Shown here in pieces: positions 38,730 to 47,947 of a stretch of DNA of 64,000 nt (position 1 is its first letter; each line of letters opens with the position of its first letter). Source of the stretch: Sphingobacterium populi (lineage in GTDB: Bacteria; Bacteroidota; Bacteroidia; Sphingobacteriales; Sphingobacteriaceae); the NCBI RefSeq assembly GCF_001586775.1, contig NZ_LQXS01000002.1, positions 372,001 through 436,000 on the forward strand. Direction: 5' to 3'. The notes beneath the pieces were generated by a model. That model ran no database searches, was not told the origin of the DNA, and saw only the letters and a list, made by a program, of their open reading frames with translations. The translations under genes were made by a program, and so were the position numbers.

Positions 38730-40100
38730 ATGCGTGTACATTTTATAGCGATTGGTGGTAGTATCATGCACAATTTGGCCATTACTTTGGCCGAGCAAGG
38801 TCATCAGGTGACTGGTTCAGACGATCAGATTGTAGAGCCATCAAAATCACGTTTGGAGAAAGCTCAACTTTTACCATCGGAGTTAGGTTGGTTTCCCGAT
38901 AAAGTCACCGAAGAGCTCGATGCCATCATCTTAGGCAAACATGCGTTGGAGGATAATAGCGAGTTAGAGAAAGCTCGGCAGCTAGGGGTGAAAATTTATT
39001 CATATCCAGAGTTCGTATACGAGCAAAGTATCAATAAAACTCGAGTTGTCATTGCAGGTACTTATGGTAAAACTACCGTTACCAGTATGATAATGCACGT
39101 TTTAAAGAAGATGGAGGTAGATTTTGATTATCTGGTAGGTGCTCAGTTGGAAGGTTTTGATTCATTGGTGAAGCTAACCAATACGAATCCGCTTATCATC
39201 ATTGAAGGTGATGAATACTATGCTTCGACTTTAGATAATCGTTCAAAATTCCACTTGTATCATCCTAATATCGCATTGATAACGGGTATCGAATGGGATA
39301 GTTTTCGCACGGTAATATCGAGTGAAGATTACTTTGATCAATTTCGAAAATTCATCGAGAGTATAACACCTAAAGGAACATTAATCTATAATAAAGACAA
39401 TGCAAGCCTTCATCAGATTTTAGAAGAGACGAAGGATCTGAAGTTCAATAGGCACGGTTACAAATTGCCAGAATATAGCATTAATAAAGGAGTGACATCT
39501 GTGACAGTGTGTGGTCATGAATATTCTTTAAAGGTTTTTGGTAAGCATAATCTATCCAATATCGTCGGTGCTTATACTGTTTGCGAATGGCTTGGCGTAA
39601 AAAGGAATGAGTTTTATACGGCTATTCAAGATTTTAAGAGCTCTATACGCTATTTGGAGTTTGTGGCAAGTGGTAATGGTAGTGTCGTTTACCAAGATTT
39701 TGCGCATAGTCCATCTAAAGTGAAATCCAGCATACATGCGATAAAAGAGCAATTTCCGGCAAAAGCCCTTGTTACTTTTATCGAGCTTAATCCATATGAT
39801 GCCGTAGAGGAAGAACTGATGATGCAATACAAGCACAGCATGCAAGAATCTGATCATGCGGTAGCTTTTGTTAATTTAAATTCATACAAAGAAAAAAATA
39901 TTACCACTGTAGAACTGGAGGATCAGCTTGCTAAAGCGTTTGATCATCCTTCGTTCCACATCATTAATGATGTGGTTGAGTTAGAGTCTTTTTTAGAATC
40001 ATTTCGTTCAAATGGGTATAACTTGCTCTTTATGAGTTCTAACACTCATAATGGTATTAATATAGCTAGTCTTGCTGATAAATTTTTGAAAGAGGCGTAG
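38730..40100 (+). CDS. Mur ligase family protein, Mpl-like
   Basis: 456 residues with the three Mur-ligase domains. The N-terminal nucleotide fold has HFIAIGGSIMHNLA, the ATP domain GTYGKTTVTSM (P-loop) and IEGDEYYAS, and the C-terminal domain YQDFAHSPSKV. IGGSxMxNLA and DFAHSP fit Mpl, the ligase that re-attaches recycled murein tripeptide to UDP-MurNAc, better than MurC, though Bacteroidota versions are divergent. It lies 24 bases after prmA and may belong to the same unit. Confidence 0.82.
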   Translation: MRVHFIAIGGSIMHNLAITLAEQGHQVTGSDDQIVEPSKSRLEKAQLLPSELGWFPDKVTEELDAIILGKHALEDNSELEKARQLGVKIYSYPEFVYEQSINKTRVVIAGTYGKTTVTSMIMHVLKKMEVDFDYLVGAQLEGFDSLVKLTNTNPLIIIEGDEYYASTLDNRSKFHLYHPNIALITGIEWDSFRTVISSEDYFDQFRKFIESITPKGTLIYNKDNASLHQILEETKDLKFNRHGYKLPEYSINKGVTSVTVCGHEYSLKVFGKHNLSNIVGAYTVCEWLGVKRNEFYTAIQDFKSSIRYLEFVASGNGSVVYQDFAHSPSKVKSSIHAIKEQFPAKALVTFIELNPYDAVEEELMMQYKHSMQESDHAVAFVNLNSYKEKNITTVELEDQLAKAFDHPSFHIINDVVELESFLESFRSNGYNLLFMSSNTHNGINIASLADKFLKEA

Positions 40101-40185
40101 AATTTTCTTGTTTTATTTCTGTGTTTTATATTTTTTAGTTAAATTTGCTCTATCTGCTATAAACAAAAGAGTACAAAATTTATCT

Positions 40186-40515
40186 ATGAACACATTAGGA
40201 AAAAAAATTAGACTGTTAAGACATCAGAGAGGCTGGAGCCAGGAAGATGTAGCCAAGAGATTAGATATCTCAATTCCGGCTTTTTCTAAAATTGAAACAG
40301 GTATTACAGACGTTAATCTTTCTCGTTTAAATCAAATTGCAAATCTTTTCGAGCTTAGCTTGGTATTATTGTTATCTGATGCGGACTCAGACGAAAGTAA
40401 AGGCGTAAGGGAGGAGATGAAAGAGTTAGGAAAAAGATTGCAAACTCGTGAGCTTGAAGTGATCGATTTGCAAAAGAAAGTAATTGATCTTTACGAACAG
40501 TTACATAAGAAATAG
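40186..40515 (+). CDS. XRE-family helix-turn-helix regulator with coiled-coil tail
   Basis: 109 residues from the Met at 40186 (MNTLGKKIRLLRHQRG); upstream codons of the same frame do not look like protein. Residues 5-60 are a lambda-repressor-type HTH (WSQEDVAKRLDIS, FSKIETGITDV). About 70-109 is a Lys/Glu heptad helix for dimerisation. A common small regulator in Sphingobacteriaceae, target unknown. It ends in a terminator. Confidence 0.85.
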   Translation: MNTLGKKIRLLRHQRGWSQEDVAKRLDISIPAFSKIETGITDVNLSRLNQIANLFELSLVLLLSDADSDESKGVREEMKELGKRLQTRELEVIDLQKKVIDLYEQLHKK

Positions 40516-40534
40516 TAAATATCCTCCGAAACAG

Positions 40535-40568
40535 AAAAGACAGCCGATGACGCTGTCTTTTTTGTTTT
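40535..40568 (+). terminator. Terminator of the XRE gene
   Basis: AAAAGACAGC/GCTGTCTTTT stem (40535-40544 with 40552-40561), T tail. Confidence 0.85.
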
Positions 40569-40596
40569 CATTTAGCGCATTAGCTAATGTGTGCAA

Positions 40597-40758
40597 CTAA
40601 AAGTCGTCATCATCAAAATCGTCGTCACCACCCAGGTCCAAACCTTCTAAATCCAAGTCGTCGTCGAAGTCGCTGTCGTCGTCTTCAGGGCCATCGAAGT
40701 TGAATAATTTCTCATCTTCCAGCACACTTTTTTCCATCGTTTCCATCACGTTTTCCAT
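40597..40758 (-). CDS. 53-residue very acidic protein
   Basis: ATG at 40758 to TAG at 40597. The first half (MENVMETMEKSVLEDEKLF) is helix-like; the second is nearly all Asp, Gly, Leu and Phe (DDDSDFDDDLDLEGLDLGG), giving an extreme negative charge. The periodic Asp-Phe/Leu pattern over the whole length and the clean start and stop suggest a real gene. It is too short for most gene finders. I know of no function; a mimic of nucleic acid or an assembly partner are possible guesses. Confidence 0.6.
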   Translation of the reverse strand: MENVMETMEKSVLEDEKLFNFDGPEDDDSDFDDDLDLEGLDLGGDDDFDDDDF

Positions 40759-41068
40759 TGCTTAGCTATCTGTTATTTTGTGTAAAAATATACAACAAAA
40801 ATATATTTTACGATTTTTTTACTAAAAATATCAAACTGTATTTCAGGTAGTTATGTAGTTTGTTTTTTTGGTATTCAAATTACTTGCACAATAAACAATG
40901 ACGCGATGTACATACGATAGCATGAGTTGCACTCTACTCATCTAGTCGTGTAGGAAAAATGCTACTTCGACCCATGTGATTATTACGCTATAGACACACA
41001 ATTAGTCGTAAAAACAGCCAAGAATAAATATATTATAAGATGCTACTTGAGCGTCTTTCCGATGTGGC
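40759..41068. other. 310-base intergenic stretch
   Basis: AT-rich, between the acidic small gene and mqnC, both on the minus strand. A complement of TATTTTTG (40796-40803) could be the -7 box of the acidic gene, without a -33 match. I see no hairpin, small frame or repeat worth naming. Confidence 0.4.
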
Positions 41069-42193
41069 TTAATAATCGATTACCTGCACTTCCATCTGCT
41101 GTGGCATGGTTCGAAAATCATAGACCTGATTACGTAGTTGTGGTTCAAAACCTGCTTCTTTAATCGACTCTTGGATCGAAGTAGAAGTGAAGCGATGCGG
41201 CGCTCCGGCTGCAGAAACCACATTTTCTTCAATCATGATCGATCCAAAATCATTGGCGCCTGCGTGTAGACATAACTGCGCTGTGCGTTTACCAACGGTG
41301 AGCCAAGAAGCCTGAATATTTTTGATATTGGGAAGCATAATACGACTCAAAGCAATCATGCGAATATATTCGTCTCCGGTCACGTCATTCGTAATGCCAC
41401 GAAGACGTTTTAGCAATGTGCCATCATCTTGGAAAGGCCAAGGGATAAAGGCTACAAAACCATAATGATCGGCTGGTTTCTCCTGCTGCACTTCTCTGAT
41501 CCATACCAAATGTTCGAAGCGTTCTTCAATCGTTTCAATATGTCCAAACATCATGGTAGCAGACGTAGGCAAGTTGATCTGGTGCGCGGCGCGCATTACA
41601 TCGAGCCATTCTTGACCACCGCATTTTCCTTTAGAGATCAATCTACGTACCCGATCATTTAATATTTCTGCTCCAGCACCTGGTAAAGAATCTAGTCCAG
41701 ATTCTTTCAAGGAACGGAGCACATCGATATGCGACATGTTTTCTAATTTCGAAATATGTGCAATCTCGGGTGGGCCAAGAGAATGTAATCGTAAATTTGG
41801 GTAAAGGGACTTAAGCTCTTTGAAGATATTGTTGTAAAACGATAATCCCAAATCCGGATGATGACCGCCTTGTAATAGCAGCTGATCGCCACCGTATTTA
41901 AATGTTTCCTCGATCTTCTGTTTATATGTTTCGATGTCAGTGATGTAGCTATCTTCGTGGCCTGGGCGCCGGAAAAAGTTACAAAACTTACAATTGGCGA
42001 TACACACATTGGTCGTGTTTACATTGCGATCGATTTGCCAGGTCACTTTGCCATGCGGGACTTGAATTTTTCGTAATTCATTGGCCACATAAGCAAGATC
42101 GGCAGTCGCCGCATGATGATACAGAAAAACACCCTCTTCTTGCGTTAGGAAGTCAAACTGTAAGGCACGCTCTAATAAATTGTTCACTTTCAT
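41069..42193 (-). CDS. mqnC: Cyclic dehypoxanthinyl futalosine synthase
   Basis: 374-residue radical-SAM enzyme. Cys64, Cys68 and Cys71 (CIANCKFC) bind the 4Fe-4S cluster. LPGAGAEIL, ATMMFGHIET, FIPWPFQ and SWLTVGKRTAQ follow MqnC rather than MqnE. It cyclises dehypoxanthine futalosine in the futalosine route to menaquinone. Together with the UbiA-type gene at 47 kb it indicates that this pathway operates here. Divergent from fbaA. Confidence 0.92.
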   Translation of the reverse strand: MKVNNLLERALQFDFLTQEEGVFLYHHAATADLAYVANELRKIQVPHGKVTWQIDRNVNTTNVCIANCKFCNFFRRPGHEDSYITDIETYKQKIEETFKYGGDQLLLQGGHHPDLGLSFYNNIFKELKSLYPNLRLHSLGPPEIAHISKLENMSHIDVLRSLKESGLDSLPGAGAEILNDRVRRLISKGKCGGQEWLDVMRAAHQINLPTSATMMFGHIETIEERFEHLVWIREVQQEKPADHYGFVAFIPWPFQDDGTLLKRLRGITNDVTGDEYIRMIALSRIMLPNIKNIQASWLTVGKRTAQLCLHAGANDFGSIMIEENVVSAAGAPHRFTSTSIQESIKEAGFEPQLRNQVYDFRTMPQQMEVQVIDY

Positions 42194-42270
42194 CTAGAGA
42201 CAAAGATACGTGATTTTGGGGATATGCCAAGGATAGGGGCGATCGTTTCACAATTATGAACTAGCACTGA

Positions 42271-42302
42271 CACGTCATTTGTTAAAGCCCATAAATGACG
42301 TG
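42271..42302. promoter_or_regulatory. 10-base inverted repeat between mqnC and fbaA
   Basis: CACGTCATTT (42271-42280) and AAATGACGTG (42293-42302) form a perfect inverted repeat with a 12-base spacer, about 100 bases before fbaA and 78 from mqnC. It could be an operator for either gene; no T-tract, so not a terminator. Confidence 0.45.
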
Positions 42303-42400
42303 ATATATTAGTGTATAATTTACACTATGCTTTTTATCTTCTGTATTTTTGCGTATCTTTAAAGACAAAAGTTTTTTTAATAATTTATCTCAAAACACAT

Positions 42401-43480
42401 ATGAGCCTAAAAGATTATAAAGGTGTATTGACAGGAGATCAGGTACAAGAACTGTTCGAGAAAGCGAAAGAACACAAATTTGCTTTGCCTGCCGTTAATA
42501 TTATTGGTACTAATTCATTGAATGCGGTGATGGAAACTGCTAAAGCAGTCAATTCACCAGTAATTATTCAATTATCAAATGGTGGCGCACAGTTCTATGC
42601 TGGAAAAACTGCTGATAACGATAATCTAAAAGCGTGCGTATTAGGTGCTGTATCTGCGGCACAACACGTACATTTGTTGGCAGAGCACTATGGTGTAGCG
42701 GTGATCTTGCACACCGATCACGCGGCCAAAAAACTATTGCCTTGGATTGACGGATTACTAGATGCTGGCGAAAAATTCCATGCACAACATGGCAAGCCTT
42801 TATTCTCATCTCATATGTTAGATCTTTCTGAAGAGCCTTTGGAAGAGAATATCGAAATCTCTGCGAAATATCTTGCGCGTATGAAACCACTCGGTATGAC
42901 CATCGAAATCGAATTGGGTGTTACTGGTGGCGAAGAAGATGGTGTTGATAACACAGATGTAGACAGCTCAAAACTATATACGCAACCAGAAGAGGTAGCT
43001 TATGCATATGAAGAATTGTCTAAAATATCTGATAAATTCACTGTAGCAGCCGCTTTTGGTAACGTGCACGGTGTATACAAACCAGGTAATGTCAAACTAC
43101 AACCTGTAATCTTGCATAACTCGCAAGAGTATATTCGCGAGAAATTCAAATTAGATGCACAAAAACCAGTCAACTTCGTATTCCATGGTGGTTCAGGTTC
43201 TTCGCCAGAAGAGATTACAGAAGCACTATCATACGGTGCCATCAAAATGAACATCGATACCGATATGCAGTGGGCTTTCTGGGACGGTGTACGCCAATAT
43301 GATGCCAAAAACCATGATTATTTGCAAGCGCAGATTGGCAATCCAGAGGGAGCAGATTCTCCTAATAAAAAATACTACGATCCACGCGTTTGGTTGCGCA
43401 AAGGTGAAGAAGCATTCGTTACTCGTTTAAAACAAGCTTTTGAAGAGTTGAATGCGGTTAACTCCAACGATAAGTTATAA
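42401..43480 (+). CDS. fbaA: Fructose-bisphosphate aldolase, class II
   Basis: 359 residues from the Met at 42401 (MSLKDYKGVLTG). Zinc ligands are in HTDHAAK and later FGNVHG and FHGGSGSS; the long form (about 355 residues) with VTGGEEDGVDN is the class IIA FbaA type. It cleaves fructose 1,6-bisphosphate in glycolysis. A TATTTTTG -7 box at 42344-42351 with TTTA 21 bases upstream is a plausible promoter. Confidence 0.96.
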   Translation: MSLKDYKGVLTGDQVQELFEKAKEHKFALPAVNIIGTNSLNAVMETAKAVNSPVIIQLSNGGAQFYAGKTADNDNLKACVLGAVSAAQHVHLLAEHYGVAVILHTDHAAKKLLPWIDGLLDAGEKFHAQHGKPLFSSHMLDLSEEPLEENIEISAKYLARMKPLGMTIEIELGVTGGEEDGVDNTDVDSSKLYTQPEEVAYAYEELSKISDKFTVAAAFGNVHGVYKPGNVKLQPVILHNSQEYIREKFKLDAQKPVNFVFHGGSGSSPEEITEALSYGAIKMNIDTDMQWAFWDGVRQYDAKNHDYLQAQIGNPEGADSPNKKYYDPRVWLRKGEEAFVTRLKQAFEELNAVNSNDKL

Positions 43481-43515
43481 TCCAACCATATTTGCCCAGT
43501 TTTACTGCTGGCTAA

Positions 43516-43548
43516 AAAAGGGAGATCCGACGGATCTCCTTTTCTTTT
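43516..43548 (+). terminator. Terminator of fbaA
   Basis: GGAGATCC/GGATCTCC stem with loop GAC, flanked by A's and T's. Confidence 0.8.
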
Positions 43549-43646
43549 ATATAAAAAATAAAACTTTTAAGGCGTATATAAACATTTTTGGTCGAATTGT
43601 TGTTTAGACATACAAGACACATAATTATATCAAAAAATTATACCTT

Positions 43647-43967
43647 ATGAGATCAAAATTTTATTTTTCGATGATTGCCATTTTTTGCGCAATAACATTT
43701 GTACAACCGGTATTGGCTAATAATAACGAGCCTAATCCGAAAGAAGTAGCTGCTGATCCGGCAACAGAAGCACGTATTGCTGAAATTGAAGCGCGTGTGA
43801 ACGAAATCAAAACAATGGATCGTAGTAACATGACCAAAGCAGAACGCAAGGCCATGAAAAAAGAGTTGAAGGAGTTGAAAAAAGAATCAAAAGCATTGGG
43901 TGGTGGCGTTTACTTATCAGTAGGTGCTATTATCATCATTATCTTGTTGTTGATTTTAATATTATAA
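43647..43967 (+). CDS. Small secreted coiled-coil protein with C-terminal membrane anchor
   Basis: 106 residues. A signal peptide is cleaved near VLANN, then an Ala/Glu/Lys helix (ARIAEIEARVNEIKTM, KAERKAMKKELKELKKE) likely forms a coiled coil, then GGGVYLSVGAII runs into a pure Ile/Leu membrane segment ending the chain. It would sit in the periplasm tied to the inner membrane. Similar small proteins occur widely in Bacteroidota without a function. Monocistronic, with a terminator behind. Confidence 0.75.
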   Translation: MRSKFYFSMIAIFCAITFVQPVLANNNEPNPKEVAADPATEARIAEIEARVNEIKTMDRSNMTKAERKAMKKELKELKKESKALGGGVYLSVGAIIIIILLLILIL

Positions 43968-43991
43968 TCAACGATTCTATAATTCCTATTA

Positions 43992-44034
43992 AAAACGCCC
44001 TGATCATAACTATATAATCAGGGCGTTTTCTTTT
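43992..44034. terminator. Bidirectional terminator
   Basis: AAAACGCCCTGAT/ATCAGGGCGTTTT, 13 pairs (43992-44004 with 44017-44029), between convergent genes. Confidence 0.85.
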
Positions 44035-44046
44035 ACATTTACTTTT

Positions 44047-45360
44047 CTATCGTTTATAGCTGAACCACTTAATGAGTTCTTTGATGCTAGCTTTTTTACC
44101 ATACATCAAAATTCCGACCCGATAAATACGCGCTGCTACCCAAGTTGTAAATAAGAAACCCACTACAAGAATAGCAAATGAGGTCACGATCTGCCATAGA
44201 GGAACATCAAAAGGTATTCGTACCAGCATGGCGATAGGCGAAGTTAGCGGAATAAAGCTGAGCCATGTGGCAATGGATCCATGCGGATCATTGACAATAA
44301 CGCCAAAGGATAGCGCATAAGCTAAAAGCAATGGCATCGTGATCGGCATCATAAATTGATTTGTCTCGGTTTCGTTGTCTACCGCCGAGCCCACCGCTGC
44401 GAAGAGCGCACTGTATAATAAATAGCCTGCAAGAAAAAATAGAAAGAAACAAATCAATAATTCTGGAAAATCAATCGAGTTCATGGCAACTTTTAAATCA
44501 AATGCGCCTGCATTGTCTGTGGCGGAAATTTGATCCATACCTGCCGTAGCCGGCATCGCACTGGTCATCTCTTCAGGTTTGTCCATAAATACCGAGGCCG
44601 CAGATATCAGGCCTGCACTCAAAATGATCCACAACAGAAATTGTGTTAAGCCGACTAATCCGATTCCTATGATCTTACCCATCATCAGTTGAAAAGGCTT
44701 GACAGAAGAAATAATAACCTCCACAATTCGACTGGATTTTTCTTCGATAATGCCACGCATTACTTGTGTGCCATATAAAAATAAGGACAGATACACTAAA
44801 AGGGCTAGTGCGATGGATATTCCCATCGCCACTCGCGTATCGCTATCTTTCGCGTCGCCAGTATCTGTTAATTCTTTGGAAGTAATGCGGATATTAGAAT
44901 CCAAATCACGAATGAGACTAGGATCCATGCCTAGTTCAGAATATTGATGAGCTTGTAGGATGGTCGTCAGATGACTTTTTACCTCACTTTGTGTCGCCAT
45001 ATTGGGTTTGCCAGAAGATAGCAGCTCAATGCGTTTGCTGCTGTAGAAGTCTGCTGGGATAATCAATATGTTGATGTTATCTTTCTTGCCTTTGATCTCA
45101 GAAATTTGCTCCTGCAACTCAACATTAGATTTGCTGTAGGTGATGTTGCGATTGTTTTCGAGCTGTGCGCTGATGCCGCCTTGCTGATCCAGCACAAAGA
45201 CGGTAGCATGCGTATCTTCAAAGCTTTTTTTAGTGAGGTAAAAGATACCTGCATAAAGTGCAATGAAAAATACGGGCACCAAAAAGGTGACTAATAAGAA
45301 GGATTTTTTACGTACTCTGGATAAGTATTCGCGCTGGATAATAAGTGCAATTTTGTTCAT
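44047..45360 (-). CDS. ABC-2 type exporter permease
   Basis: 437 residues. One membrane helix (about 20-40) opens, then a large extracytoplasmic domain of about 140 residues, then five more helices, the NatB/ABC-2 layout; VMRGIIEEKSSRIVEVIISSVKPFQLM is the recognisable coupling region (split by family positions). It starts 12 bases after its ATPase gene, so both form one transporter. Substrate unknown; relatives export Na+ or drugs. Confidence 0.87.
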   Translation of the reverse strand: MNKIALIIQREYLSRVRKKSFLLVTFLVPVFFIALYAGIFYLTKKSFEDTHATVFVLDQQGGISAQLENNRNITYSKSNVELQEQISEIKGKKDNINILIIPADFYSSKRIELLSSGKPNMATQSEVKSHLTTILQAHQYSELGMDPSLIRDLDSNIRITSKELTDTGDAKDSDTRVAMGISIALALLVYLSLFLYGTQVMRGIIEEKSSRIVEVIISSVKPFQLMMGKIIGIGLVGLTQFLLWIILSAGLISAASVFMDKPEEMTSAMPATAGMDQISATDNAGAFDLKVAMNSIDFPELLICFFLFFLAGYLLYSALFAAVGSAVDNETETNQFMMPITMPLLLAYALSFGVIVNDPHGSIATWLSFIPLTSPIAMLVRIPFDVPLWQIVTSFAILVVGFLFTTWVAARIYRVGILMYGKKASIKELIKWFSYKR

Positions 45361-45372
45361 GTTGGATACTGC

Positions 45373-46293
45373 TTAAAACTGTTTGTTATTGGTAACCTGT
45401 TCGATAAAAATATCGTTCATCGATGGTACGATTTCCAACACCTGATGAATACTAATCTGTGGAATCAGAAACGACAGCACATCGTTGAGGTTGTAAGATG
45501 GCGAAATTTGGATTTTAGCGGTATGTTCATCATCATCCTTCACCTGTTCTAGTACACTGTATAGTTCACTACTACTAGGTAGCGAATCTGCCGCAGATTT
45601 GCTTGTATAGCTCACCTTATAGGTTTGATTCTTGTGGCTGGCTTTGATTTCTTTAACTGCTCCGTCCAATATTTTCTTTGATTTATTGATCAGCGCGATA
45701 TGATCGCATAGCTCTTCAACCGATTCCATACGATGAGTAGAGTAGATGATGGTAGCTCCTTTTTTGTTCAGTTCCAAAATTTCGTCCTGAATGATCTGCG
45801 CATTAACGGGATCGAAGCCCGAAAAAGGTTCATCAAGAATAATCAGCTCGGGCTCATGCAATACCGTGGCTACAAATTGCACTTTTTGTTGCATCCCTTT
45901 ACTGAGGTCTTCTACTTTCTTTTTCCACCAACTTTCTATCTGCAATTTTTCGAACCAATATTTTATTTTCTTTTTGGCGTCTTCCTTTGATAATCCTTTT
46001 AGCTGAGCCAGATAAATCATTTGTTCACCAATCTCCATCTTCTTGTACAATCCACGTTCTTCTGGTAGATAACCAATACGACTGATGTGTTTGGGTTGCA
46101 GCGATTCTCCTTGAAAATATATTTCACCTGCATCTGGTGCAGTGATTTGGTTGATAATACGGATTAAGGATGTTTTGCCTGCGCCATTTGGACCTAATAA
46201 ACCGAATATTTGCCCTTCGGGGACGAAAAGAGAAACATCGTCCAACGCGCGGTGGTTGGCGTATTGCTTCACAATGTTGCGAATGTCTAACAT
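45373..46293 (-). CDS. ABC transporter ATP-binding protein
   Basis: 306 residues. Walker A GPNGAGKTS, Q-loop, signature LSKGMQQKVQ, Walker B LIILDEPFSGFDP and the switch His in STHRME are all intact, followed by an 80-residue C-terminal domain of the DUF4162 type seen in NatA-like exporters. First gene of a two-gene unit with the ABC-2 permease, divergent from engB. Confidence 0.92.
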   Translation of the reverse strand: MLDIRNIVKQYANHRALDDVSLFVPEGQIFGLLGPNGAGKTSLIRIINQITAPDAGEIYFQGESLQPKHISRIGYLPEERGLYKKMEIGEQMIYLAQLKGLSKEDAKKKIKYWFEKLQIESWWKKKVEDLSKGMQQKVQFVATVLHEPELIILDEPFSGFDPVNAQIIQDEILELNKKGATIIYSTHRMESVEELCDHIALINKSKKILDGAVKEIKASHKNQTYKVSYTSKSAADSLPSSSELYSVLEQVKDDDEHTAKIQISPSYNLNDVLSFLIPQISIHQVLEIVPSMNDIFIEQVTNNKQF

Positions 46294-46418
46294 GGATAAG
46301 ATTGGTTTTTTCGAGGCTCAAATTACTGAAAAAATCTCGTCAAGCATGATGTTTTTGAAGATAACAGCAAGCGTAGCGTCTATTCTCCCGTTTTCATGGA
46401 GAAATGCTACCTTTGCGT

Positions 46419-47033
46419 ATGGTGATCAAAACCGCAGAGTTCATCTGCAGCAATACACAAATCGATAAATTACCCGAGCCTAACAAGCCAGAGTATGCTT
46501 TCATTGGCCGATCCAATGTCGGTAAATCCTCGCTCATCAATGCGATTACCGGTCGAAAATATTTGGCAAAAACGTCTCAAAAACCAGGAAAAACGCAATT
46601 GATCAATCATTTTTTGATTAATGATAATTGGTATTTGGTCGATCTTCCGGGTTATGGGTTTGCTCAAACTTCGAAAAAGAATCGTGCAGACTGGGAAAAA
46701 TTTATTCGTGCTTATCTTACGCGTCGTGAAACGTTGCAATGTGTATTTGTATTGATCGATAGCCGTCATGAACCGCAGAAAATTGATTTGGACTTTGTGT
46801 ATTGGTTGGGAGAAAAAGGATTGCCTTTTATGTTAGTATTTACCAAAGCAGATAAGCATTCTGCCGTAAAATCGGATCAAAATATCGCTAAATTTCGCCG
46901 CGCTTTAAAACAATGGTTTGAAGAAGTTCCGGCTCATTTCTTAACCTCGTCGGAAACGAAAATCGGGTGTGATGAGCTGTTGAATACCATTGGTGATATT
47001 AATGAAAACTTCGTATTGCCTCCAAAAGTATGA
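46419..47033 (+). CDS. engB: Ribosome biogenesis GTPase EngB (YihA/YsxC)
   Basis: 204 residues from the Met at 46419 (MVIKTAEF), which matches relatives; a Met at 46404 adds 5. It has GRSNVGKSSLI (G1), DLPGYGFA (G3), TKAD (G4) and the FLTSSETKIG end. Helps assemble the 50S subunit. TACCTTTG at 46408-46415 would put the transcript start almost on the start codon, suggesting a leaderless message. The stop overlaps the next gene by 4 bases. Confidence 0.95.
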   Translation: MVIKTAEFICSNTQIDKLPEPNKPEYAFIGRSNVGKSSLINAITGRKYLAKTSQKPGKTQLINHFLINDNWYLVDLPGYGFAQTSKKNRADWEKFIRAYLTRRETLQCVFVLIDSRHEPQKIDLDFVYWLGEKGLPFMLVFTKADKHSAVKSDQNIAKFRRALKQWFEEVPAHFLTSSETKIGCDELLNTIGDINENFVLPPKV

Positions 47034-47884
47034 AGAAGTACATGTCTTTAGTGCTCTTCGCACATAGTATTTTCGCATTACCTTTCGCGATTATCGGTTT
47101 TTTCTTAGCGGTCACCATGGGCTTGTTTCATTTCGATTGGCTTCTCTTTGTGTTGATGTTGATCTGTATGGTCACCGCGCGCAATTCAGCTATGGCTTTC
47201 AATCGCTATTTAGATCGCGATATCGACGCTTTGAACGCGCGTACCGCGGTACGTGATATTCCTTCAGGGAGAGTGGCTCCGCGCGAAGCGCTTATTTTTA
47301 CGATTGTGAATTGCGCGATATTCATTGTCGCCACCTATTTTATTAATCCGCTTTGCTTGTTTTTGGCGCCGATTGCCCTATTCGTCGTGTTGTTCTATTC
47401 TTACATGAAGCGCATATCACCTTTGTGCCATTTGGTATTGGGTTTAGGTTTGGGATTAGCGCCTGTTGGCGCCTATTTAGCGGTAGCTGGACAGTTTCAT
47501 ATCGTTCCAATTTTTTTCGGTTTTTCGGTTTTAACTTGGGTGAGCGGATTTGATATTATTTATGCTTTGCAAGACGAATCCTTCGATCGGGAGCATGGTC
47601 TGCATTCTATTCCCGCGCGTTTTGGCGCCGCCAAAGCCCTGCAGATTTCGACTTTGCTACATGTATTGTCATTTGTATTTGTCTTGTTGCCTCTGTTTTA
47701 TATTCCAGTTAGCTGGCCCTATTATGTAGGATTGGTTTGCTACGGCGGACTGCTGATCTATCAGCACCGTATTGTGAGCCCGACCGATTTGAGTAAAGTA
47801 GATCGCGCTTTCATGACTACGAACGGCATCGCTTCGGTGGTATTCATGTTCTGTTTCCTGTTGAATTTGTGGGTATTGGGATAA
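47030..47884 (+). CDS. mqnP: UbiA-family prenyltransferase, probably MqnP of menaquinone synthesis
   Basis: 284 residues, eight to nine membrane helices. The two Asp-rich motifs are present: NRYLDRDIDALNART and DIIYALQDESFDREHG. The sequence resembles the UbiA-like group assigned to the futalosine pathway (MqnP), and mqnC is 5 kb away; 4-hydroxybenzoate substrate is unlikely because Bacteroidota make menaquinone. The start overlaps the engB stop as ATGA, so they are coupled. Family certain, MqnP role likely. Confidence 0.85.
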   Translation: MKKYMSLVLFAHSIFALPFAIIGFFLAVTMGLFHFDWLLFVLMLICMVTARNSAMAFNRYLDRDIDALNARTAVRDIPSGRVAPREALIFTIVNCAIFIVATYFINPLCLFLAPIALFVVLFYSYMKRISPLCHLVLGLGLGLAPVGAYLAVAGQFHIVPIFFGFSVLTWVSGFDIIYALQDESFDREHGLHSIPARFGAAKALQISTLLHVLSFVFVLLPLFYIPVSWPYYVGLVCYGGLLIYQHRIVSPTDLSKVDRAFMTTNGIASVVFMFCFLLNLWVLG

Positions 47885-47901
47885 GTATTTCCTAGCTATA
47901 T

Positions 47902-47947
47902 AAAAACAGACAGGGCAATCCATTTCGGATTGCCCTGTTTGTTTTTT
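47902..47947. terminator. Bidirectional terminator between mqnP and the efflux operon
   Basis: ACAGGGCAATCC/GGATTGCCCTGT, 12 pairs, loop ATTTC, T tract running into the convergent stop codon. Confidence 0.85.
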
